Origin: Castor canadensis
Taxonomy: Eukaryota; Chordata; Mammalia; Rodentia; Castoridae
Reading direction: 5' to 3'
DNA: 64,000 nt
Assembly: GCF_047511655.1 (NCBI RefSeq)
Contig: NC_133391.1
Coordinates: 131,844,906-131,908,905 of the forward strand
Below, piece by piece: positions 57,244-64,000 of the stretch. A model generated the notes under the pieces. The model worked only from the letters and a program-made list of their open reading frames with translations, did not search any database and was not told the DNA's origin. Each line of letters opens with the position of its first letter. The first letter of the stretch is position 1. The position numbers and the translations under genes were made by a program.

Positions 57244-57262
57244 CACCTCAGGGGGCGCCTTT
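57244..57262 (+). promoter_or_regulatory. Possible CTCF-site core
   Basis: cctcagggggcgcc contains the AGGGGGCGC core of CTCF motifs. The upstream CCA(C/G) part matches poorly. It lies in a repeat-poor, relatively GC-rich stretch. Motif evidence only. Confidence 0.25.
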
Positions 57263-58673
57263 GGAAAGTGGACCGTGTCTGGACCCATGCCCAACCCTGT
57301 GGATGGGGATGAGAAGAAAAGGCTCACAATGCCATTGCTAAGGGCTTGGTGATGGGCGCTCCACTGGCTGACACTTGTGAGTCATAGCGATGGGAACAAG
57401 AAGGTGGGAAAGAGAGGACGAGGACGCTGGGGTGGGAGGGGGTGGGAGGCAGCTTTGTTTGTTCAGTCAGAGACTGTCAGGGCCTGTCTCCTTCCCTGAT
57501 GGGTCCCCACTTGAGATTACTCACTCACCCTTACAAAACTCAAGTCTGTCTCCTTCCAGGTGAATAATCCACGTCTCTGGGTCTCTCAAATGAACACTTG
57601 TGCTATGAAAAATCTCTTTCAGAAATAAAAATCTGTGTTTTTGTGCTTGACCTTGACAGAGGCAAAACTGCTGCCTGAGAGGCAGTAGCAGGGCACAACT
57701 TCCTCGTCAGTTCCTCTCCACTCTCTCTGAGTGGACTTCTCTTCTCACAGCATTGAATATTTTGGTTCCAGTTCACCCAGAATTCCCTTTCTGGCCTATC
57801 TGGAGGCCTCCCTCTCAAGTCCTCCCTTCCTGGAAGATTGGCTCTACCTATCTCCCCCACCGACATTTCCCTCGTACAGACTTCCTTTCCATAGACACTT
57901 GGCAAGAGAAAGTTCATTAGAACAGTTCATGCTGAGGTGTTAATAACTAGTAATAATTTAGGGTGATTGCCTCTGTCAGAGGATAATGCCCTAAATTGCT
58001 GTTCCATACCATTTTTCCATGGTTGGCACATGTGGAAAATGATACTTATTTTTCTACATACTATAATGAGCAAAAGTGAGAAACAGTGAGCCCTCCTAGC
58101 ACCCTGACTCCCACCACTGATGGCGGAAGGATCTGACCCTTTTGTGCACATTGATCAGGAAGCTCTATCTTAACCCAGTGGTTTTGAAATGTGCATCTGT
58201 GCCCAGTCTGCAGTTGTGCCTCAGATAGAGTGGCCCACAAATCCAGTGGGCCACTGGTTTCAGCTACAGCCGCTCTGCTGTATTTATTAGACCATGAGAT
58301 AAAATTTTATTAAAAGAAACAACATTACAGATTAAAGGGGTTTGAACATCTCTGTCTTCAATCCAATAATTGAAATCTTTAATGGTAGAAGCTCAGGCAA
58401 CCAAGGATAGAGAGGTTTTCTGCCGTCCTCCTTGTGTCATTCAGGCAGTACCATCTACTCCACACAGACTGGGTGACAGGGAGGCTGTACACATAATCCA
58501 TGCACAGCCTTCTGTGCAGTTTTTGTTTTTTTAGAATGTTCAGTCCTTGAAAAGTGATCAGAGCACCGGATTGATGCCAGAGCCTTCGCTCAGTCTAACC
58601 AAAACCACAAATCACTGTTTTTGCCTTTGCTACCATCTGCATTGTACCTTAATTTATTTCTGCCATTTTTCAG
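57263..58673. other. Repeat-poor single-copy DNA
   Basis: No confident repeat; moderate GC to about 57900. It ends in the pyrimidine-rich acceptor of the next candidate exon. Confidence 0.35.
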
Positions 58674-58753
58674 AAGCCCTGGGACATATGGAGATCAAAG
58701 TTGCTAAAAGAAAGCCTAGAAAACTAAGTGCTGAGATACTTCATAAGACTGAG
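58674..58753 (+). other. Candidate exon with open frame
   Basis: Branch/pyrimidine region ccttaatttatttctgccatttttcag... gives a strong acceptor (AG at 58672-58673). The 80-nt body ends ACTGAG|GTATGG, a moderate donor. One frame is open after two nt and is lysine/arginine-rich (EIKVAKRKPRKLSAEILHKTE). Phase at entry does not match the exit phase of 53626-53731, so these two would not join directly as coding exons. Confidence 0.3.
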
Positions 58754-58922
58754 GTATGGATTTATTCGTTATTGCTATGATATCATCTTCTTGCTTTATC
58801 AAATGATTTCCACCTCACTTTATTTCAGAAAAGGCTCAGAATAAGAAAGACTGACCGAATTGTGTTTCATGGAAGAGATTTATTATTAAAATTTTGGTTA
58901 TTTGTGTTTTCTGGGTGGTGTT
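58754..58922. other. Single-copy DNA
   Basis: No feature recognised. Confidence 0.35.
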
Positions 58923-59018
58923 ATTTAAAAACTGTCATGGTCAAGTGGTAGAGTGTCTGGCTCTCAAGCTTGAAGCCATGAGTTCAAACCCCAGTACCTC
59001 AAACAAACAAAAAAACAT
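58923..59018 (+). mobile_element. ID-like SINE, sense
   Basis: tggtcaagtggtagagtgtc, gccatgagttcaaacccca, A-rich tail with AAAC repeats. Confidence 0.92.
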
Positions 59019-59627
59019 AAAATTAACAAAGTTTAATGTGAAATTAGTTTAAGATTTGCAGCTTCTCATTTTAATTTTGAATCTTGTATTAAAATAAAGG
59101 GTCAATGGGAGTTACAGCTGGGTGCGTATTTAATTTATATCCTACATTGTTCCATAGAGTATCTAAGGCATCAGGAGCTAGAGTTTGCCAGTCAAAGCAA
59201 GTGTCTAAATGTCTAAAATACTGGTGGAGCCTTATCTTCCAGCAGAGCACCAATTTTCTATTGGTCAGTATAATTTTGATTACACATATGAACTATGCAT
59301 TTTCACCTTTAAATATTCCACTACCAGAATTGAATAGAAATATGGAAGTGGACAGAAGAACAGACTTGCTTCTGTCATCCTTGCCTCAAATTCTCTTTTG
59401 AAGTTTCTGAAAGCTCTGAATGCTGTTGTCTGATTTATTCTAGGCACATCAAGGCCAAGGTAATTCTAGGCCTCAAAATGGAAAGTTTTAGAAACAGTGC
59501 ATTCAAGTTTTATTTCTTATAATGTAAGCCCATCTCAACAAAAAAGAACCTGTCCTTTCATGGGGCTTAGCATGTACCCTGAAGCAAGATTCAGGCTCCT
59601 GAAGACAAAGCAGAGTCAGCTCATCAA
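59019..59627. other. Single-copy DNA
   Basis: A 98-codon plus frame (59105-59401) has no recognised domain. Confidence 0.35.
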
Positions 59628-59956
59628 GGCCCGGTGCAGTGCTTCAAGCCTGTAAGCAGAGCTACTTGGGAGACAGAAATTGGGAGGATTGCAGTTTGAG
59701 GTCAATCCAACCAAAGAAGTTCATGAGACCTCATCTCAACCAATAAAAGCTGGGCATGGTGGGGTACACCTGTCATTCCAGTTAGACGAGAAGCATGAAT
59801 AGGATTGAAATCCTGGCTGGCCTGGGCCTGAGACACTAACTTGAAAATAACTAAAGCAAAAAGGGGTAGGGGCCTGATTCAAGTGGTAGAGTGCCTGCCT
59901 AGCAAGCTTGATGCTTTTAAGTTCAACCCCCAGTACCTCAAAAAAAAAAAAAAAAA
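59628..59956 (+). mobile_element. Trimeric SINE: B1-like, B1-like, ID-like
   Basis: First B1-like monomer (ggcccggtgcagtgcttcaa, gctacttgggagacagaaat, catgagacctcatctcaa), second B1-like monomer (agctgggcatggtggggtac, acctgtcattccagttaga, tcctggctggcctgggcc), linker aaataactaaagcaaaaagg, ID unit (caagtggtagagtgcctgcc, aagttcaacccccagtacc), poly(A) to 59956. Confidence 0.92.
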
Positions 59957-60159
59957 GACACTTTATGAAGACTTTGTTGCTTCCAACTCTGTCTTTCTCT
60001 GTCCGCTTTTCACTGTTTCCCTGTGTTATATTGTCTGTGCAATATTTTATTAAAACATTTCAATAGAAACATTATTATGTAGTTATATATCCAAGTTAAC
60101 ACTATTCTATCTACCCTATCCTCTAAATGCAGTTATCTAGCATTTAAAACACCCTATTT
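59957..60159. other. Flanking DNA upstream of L1 5' end
   Basis: AT-rich. No promoter or gene seen. Confidence 0.4.
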
Positions 60160-60539
60160 GGGAGAGGGGAGGGCAAGATGGCAGATTGTTGGCATCCCAA
60201 TAGCCCAGCAGCAACTAACTACCCTGAAAAAGGAAGATCAGAGGACCCCTAACCAGCAAGAAGCAAAGCCCTCTCCAAATCTGCCAACAGGGAAGCAATG
60301 AACCATGGGAAGAATCAGAAGAACAACTTGCAGTTAAACACTCCCCATCCCCCACCCTTGAAGTTGCCAAGCACACAGAGGTAAGTCCTACTTCCCAGCA
60401 TTCATAGGAACTCAGAGCTCCACACTCCCCCCTTGTACACAACTTGCTACCTTACCCTGAAATGCCAGGGAAACCAGCGCCCCTGTGTAAGCAAGACCCA
60501 TGACTCCCACTGCTCCACAGGTAACAGAAGGCACAAGCC

Positions 60540-60860
60540 AACAAGGTTGGTTCTCTCAAACTGGCAGCAGTGCCACTAAACTGTGCTCCCAGTCAGCAAT
60601 CAGGCCTCAGAACTCCTGCTGCCTGCAGGCTTGGTTCTCCCAAGCTGGTAGCAGTGCCACTGAACTGCTCTCCCCAAAGCCTGGGCCAACAATCAAGTTT
60701 CAGAACTCCTGCTGCCTGCAGACTTGGTTCCCCTGTGCTAACAGCAGCTACCGTGGCTCCTGTAGCCTGGTGACAGCAAGCAGGCCTCAGGGCTCTCATT
60801 ACCTGCAGACTTGGGTCCCCGGTGCCTGCAGCAGCTGCTGTGGCTCCTGGATGCCCATGC
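60540..60860 (+). repeat. Imperfect tandem repeats in L1 5'UTR
   Basis: About three to four units of roughly 85-100 bp, each with aactcctgctgcctgcag, then cttggttc(t/c)cc and a gctggtagcagtgccact-type segment. Units diverge towards the 3' side. L1 5'UTRs built of monomers are known in rodents. Whether these units serve as promoter monomers cannot be seen. Confidence 0.8.
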
Positions 60861-61416
60861 CCCAATGCAAGTAGACCCCAGGGCCTCTGCTGCCTTGTGG
60901 GCACCAGATGATTCAAGCCTTCTGGCTTTGCTTCCCCATGAGTACCCTCAACTTGCTACTCAGTGCCAGGAGCCAGCCACCACACACCTAAGTGAACTCC
61001 AGGCTCCAGGCTTTGCTATTTTGCTGGCTCCAGGAGGCTTTCCACCCCACAGAGCACGGAGGCCCAGCCTCCCCACTGTCTCTGACAGCAAAAGAGCCCT
61101 CATTCCCCCATCAAAGAGCAAAAACTCCAGATTCCCCACTGAGAGAAGGAAAGCTATAGTCTGCTACACTGCAGGCAGCACCAGAAGCCCTGTTGTCCCC
61201 AAGGTACACAAAAGCCCAGTGCTTCATACTGCACCTCCTTGCAGGAGAGTCATGTCTCTCCTGTCTGAGACCTGGAATCCCAGATCTTCCACCGAGTGGC
61301 AATCCACTACTCTGCTGGTGCCCCACACAGGGCATAGAGACCCAGTGCTCCCCACTGTGACTGCAGGAAAGCCCCATCCTCCCACCAAAGAGCTGGAATT
61401 CCAGTCCCCTCACTGA
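60811..61416 (+). other. Open frame of 201 codons across L1 5'UTR
   Basis: Proline/serine-rich open frame on the L1 sense strand, with another on the antisense strand (61111-61443). Most likely a by-product of GC-rich, stop-poor 5'UTR sequence. No domain recognised. Some primate L1s have an antisense 5'UTR ORF (ORF0), but no equivalence is claimed. Confidence 0.4.
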
Positions 61417-61449
61417 GAGGAGAAAAGAGGTAATCTGCACCACAACAAG

Positions 61450-61461
61450 AACCCTGCATGG
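61450..61461. repeat. Target-site duplication, left, of nested L1 fragment
   Basis: aaccctgcatgg, repeated at 61842-61853. Confidence 0.9.
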
Positions 61462-61841
61462 AGAGAAACTAAAGCAGATACATTAAAAGCAAATGAGGCC
61501 AATAGGAAAAGGGGACCAGGAACTAGAGAAAAGGTTAGATCAAAAAGAATTAACCTAGAAGGTAACACTCACGCACAGGAAATCAATGTGAGTCAATGCC
61601 CTGTATAGCTATCCTTATCTCAACCAGCAAAAACCCTTGTCCCTTCCTATTATTGCTTATACTCTCTCTTCAACAAAATCAGAGATAAAGGCAAAATAGT
61701 TTCTGCCAGGTATCGAGGGGGTGGAGGGGAGAGGGAGGGGGCAGAATGGGTGGTAAGGGAGGGGGTGGGGGCAGAGGGGAGAAATGACCCAAGCATTGTG
61801 TGCACATTTGAATAATAAAACAATAAATAAATAAATAAATA
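61462..61841 (+). mobile_element. Nested young L1 3'UTR fragment, sense
   Basis: 380 bp almost identical in order to the 3'UTR at 37290-37650: agagaaactaaagcagatac, aaaggggaccaggaactaga, tcaatgtgagtcaatgccct, the G-rich block 61719-61780, aataataaaacaataa and an AAAT-repeat tail. The insertion lies inside the L1 5'UTR/ORF1 junction, so it post-dates that L1. Confidence 0.95.
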
Positions 61842-61853
61842 AACCCTGCATGG
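61842..61853. repeat. Target-site duplication, right, of nested L1 fragment
   Basis: Exact duplicate of 61450-61461, after which host L1 sequence (ggtaaaatatccagc) resumes. Confidence 0.9.
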
Positions 61854-61989
61854 GGTAAAATATCCAGCATACCACTCTCTGAGGAATACTACTGGAGCTC
61901 CAGGAGAGAAAACTCAAAACCCCAACTACAGGGGCACAAAGGATTAAAACCTTAAGCCAAAACAACTCTAGATGCATAAATCTCAACAC

Positions 61990-62985
61990 AGAATGAAATA
62001 GCAAGACAATTGCTCTCTGTCAAAAGCCAATTCCACCACTAAGGATCTAAATACCTGCATAGAGGAAGAGAAATCAAATAATGAATTCCAAAAACAATAG
62101 TAAAAAATGATTAATGATCTCAAAAAAGAAACATAAAAGTTAGTATTTGACTTCAAAGAGGATGTGAGTAAACAATTAAATGAGCTCAAAGAGAATGCAG
62201 ACAAAGAGATGAATGAAATTAAGAAGACTGTCCAGTGTATGAAAGAGGAAATCAAAAAAGATATGGAAACCTTGAAAAATAATCAATCCAAAGTAAACAA
62301 CTCAACATCCCAAATAAATATCTCAATCAAAAGCTTGGTAAACAGAGTGGAACAAACTGAAAACAGAGTATCAGGAATGGAAGACAAACTAAAGAAATTA
62401 GAAGAAACAGTAAAAGACCATGAAAGAATGCTGAGAAAATACGAATGGAACATGCAAGGTATCTGGGACACCATGAAAAGACCAAAACTACAAATCATGG
62501 GTGTAGAAAAAGGAGAGGAGATACAAACTAAAGGCACTGACAATCTAGTCAACAGAATAAAAGCTGAAAACTTCTCTAACATTGAGAAAGAAAGATTCAC
62601 CCAAGTGCAGGAAGCTTACAAAACATCAAACCCTCAGGACCAAAAAAGAAACACCTCCAGACACATCATAATCAAAACACTCAGCACACAGAACAAAGAA
62701 AGAATTCTGAAAGCAGAAAAAGAGAAAAGACAAGTCACATATAAAAGCAAGCCCATTAGAATAACAGCAGATTTCTCAATTCAAACTCTAAACACAAGAA
62801 AGTCATGAAAGTCTTTCAGGCCCTGAAAGAAAGCAACTATAATCTAGACTAGACTACCCAGCAAAACTGTCCTTCCTAATTGAAGGAAAATTTAAAACCT
62901 TCCATAACAAAAAAAACTAAACAAAGTCATGACTACCAAACCAGCACTACAGAAGATACTGAAAAGACTTTCACATACAAAAGAA
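61990..62985 (+). pseudogene. L1 ORF1 (RNA-binding chaperone) pseudogene
   Basis: The frame holding the main open part (62137-62808) encodes a heptad-like coiled coil (KQLNELKENADKEMNEIKK ... RVEQTENRVSGMEDKLKKLE). An RRM-like segment follows (PKLQIMGVEKGEE). Then comes the C-terminal domain (RHIIIKTLSTQNKERILKAE, TYKSKPIRITADFS). L1 ORF1 protein normally trimerises and binds L1 RNA. In the same frame, stops lie upstream at 62098, 62101 and 62134 and at the TGA of 62806. Downstream residues (MKVFQALKESNYNL) continue in another frame with further stops. Non-functional. Confidence 0.92.
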
Positions 62986-63079
62986 GAAACTAGCATGAGA
63001 TAGGAAGGCTTGAGAAAGAATAAACCCTTTTGAGCAAGCAGACCAGTAAAGAAGGGATAGGCAAAACTAAACAACAGGG

Positions 63080-64000
63080 AAATAAAAATCACTGGAAACA
63101 ACATGCACCTCTTAATTTTAAATGGCCTCAATGCCCCAATAAAAAGACATAGAGTAACAAATTGGGTTAAAAAACAAGACCCAACCATATGTAGCTTACA
63201 AGAGACTCATCTCACTGAAAAAAACAAAAACAAAAACCAACGCCCCCCCCCCCCACACACACTGTCTTAAAGTTTTCCAATCAAATAGACCCTATAAAAG
63301 GCAGGAGTAGCCATACTCATATCTGACAAGATAGACCTCAGACTAAAATCAATCAGAAGAAAAAATAATGGTCACTTCATACTAATGAAAGGAACAACTC
63401 ATCAAGAGGAAATATCAATCCTTAACATATATGCACCCACCTACATTAAAAAAAAAAAACCTCTAATGGCCCTATGAGCACAGAAAGACCCTAACACAGT
63501 GATAATGGGAGACCTGAATACCCCACTGTCAACAATAGATAGGTCATCCAGCCAAAAGATCAACAAAGAAACTTCAGAGCTACTCCACACATTAGACCAA
63601 ATGACGTGGTTGATATCTACAAAGTATTTCACCCAACAACTAGGCAATACATATTCTGCAGCCCATGGAACTTTCTCCAAAATAGATCATATTTTAAGAC
63701 ACAAACCAAGTCTCAACTAATTCAAGAAAATTGAAATAACCCCCTACGTCATATCAGATCACAATGGAATAAAACTAGACCTCAATAAAAAAAGAAACCC
63801 CAGAGAATATTCAAACACATGGAGACTGAACAACACACTGCTGTAAAACCAATGGGTGACCAAAGTAATAAGGGAAGAAATCAAAAAGTTCTTAGAATCC
63901 AATGAAAATGAAAATACAGCCTACCAGGATCTGTGGGACATAGCAAAGACCATGTCGAAGGGAAAGTTTATAGCTATAAGTGCCCACATTAAAAAAAAAA
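63080..64000 (+). pseudogene. L1 ORF2 N-terminal endonuclease, broken, truncated by window end
   Basis: Endonuclease text in order: LNGLNAPIKRHRVTNWVKKQDP (63108 on), LQETHLTE, a break at a C-tract (63242-63254), then NIYAP near 63425. MGDLNTPLSTIDRSSSQK follows from 63506, then SKIDHILRHKP, then a stop at 63718, then VISDHNGIKLDL. Family residues are visible as N (LNG), E (QETH), D-N (GDLNT, usually GDFNT) and D-H (SDH). Frameshifts and stops abolish function. Confidence 0.92.
63242..63262. repeat. C-homopolymer followed by CA repeat
   Basis: About 13 C then (ac)n in the broken L1 ORF2. It interrupts the endonuclease frame. Confidence 0.95.

Larger units (their letters stand above)
60160..64000 (+). 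mobile_element. L1 with 5'UTR, broken ORF1 and ORF2 start; runs off window
   Basis: Begins gggagaggggagggcaagatgg, the usual L1 5' end pattern. It has a GC-rich 5'UTR with internal repeats (60540-60860), a coiled-coil ORF1 remnant (about 61990-62980), and an ORF2 endonuclease remnant from about 63080. It is interrupted at 61462-61841 by a nested L1 3' fragment. Both ORFs carry stops and frameshifts. The 3' end is outside the window, so full length is likely but unproved. Confidence 0.95.

Noticed and set aside
1..64000. CRISPR arrays, operons, prokaryotic mobile systems
   Set aside because: Composition, SINE/LINE content and lack of long ORFs show mammalian nuclear DNA. No regularly spaced repeats were found.

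Overview
This window reads as mammalian, almost certainly rodent, nuclear DNA from a gene-poor interval. There is no bacterial-type gene organisation and no long intact open reading frame. The only recognisable protein-coding sequence is LINE-1 (L1) debris. The lineage evidence is the SINE set: tRNA/ID-like units (reading roughly tggctcaagtggtagag ... gagttcaaaccccagtacc), often fused behind a 7SL-derived B1-like monomer, plus one B1-B1-ID trimer. This combination points to a non-murid rodent. A castorimorph such as beaver or kangaroo rat is my best guess, by recall only.

Layout. 0-3 kb: a diverged direct repeat pair and an old reverse-strand L1. 3.5-7.15 kb: an old reverse-strand L1 split by a younger 5'-truncated L1 (3767-5640, flanked by 15-bp target-site duplications) and by two MaLR-type LTRs. 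8.4-10.13 kb: an old plus-strand L1 invaded by a repeat of unknown family that recurs at 16.3 kb. 10.38-10.54 kb: a retroposed U1 snRNA pseudogene with poly(A) and perfect target-site duplications, followed by an LTR-like insertion with its own duplications. 11-13 kb: AT-rich DNA. 13-15.05 kb: probable degraded endogenous retrovirus remnant with a 3' LTR-like end. 15-20 kb: SINE, LTR and hAT remnants. 20.2-22.4 kb: two L1 3' ends in tandem with a young ID SINE between them. 22.5-28.8 kb: SINEs, then mostly single-copy DNA. 28.9-29.75 kb: L1 plus a long TC microsatellite. 30-60 kb: mostly single-copy DNA with ancient MIR, MLT1-like, hAT and Tigger remnants, short L1 3' ends and ID/B1 SINEs. 60.16-64.0 kb: a plus-strand L1 with its 5'UTR start, a broken ORF1 and the beginning of a broken ORF2, running off the window. 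It carries a nested 380-bp L1 3' fragment.

Host genes. No exon of a known gene was recognised. Five plus-strand segments (8147-8295, 33104-33268, 53626-53731, 55862-56170, 58674-58753) have convincing splice-site or terminal-exon architecture. They are reported as low-confidence candidate exons, possibly of a non-coding RNA. Blocks near 54.6-58.8 kb are relatively repeat-poor and include a CTCF-core-like and an X-box-like motif.

No novel biological system is evident. The most instructive items are the retroposition products: the U1 pseudogene, a 31-bp tailless SINE fragment, the nested L1s and the multimeric SINEs. The candidate exons and one unclassified dispersed repeat with residual coding similarity also merit checking.
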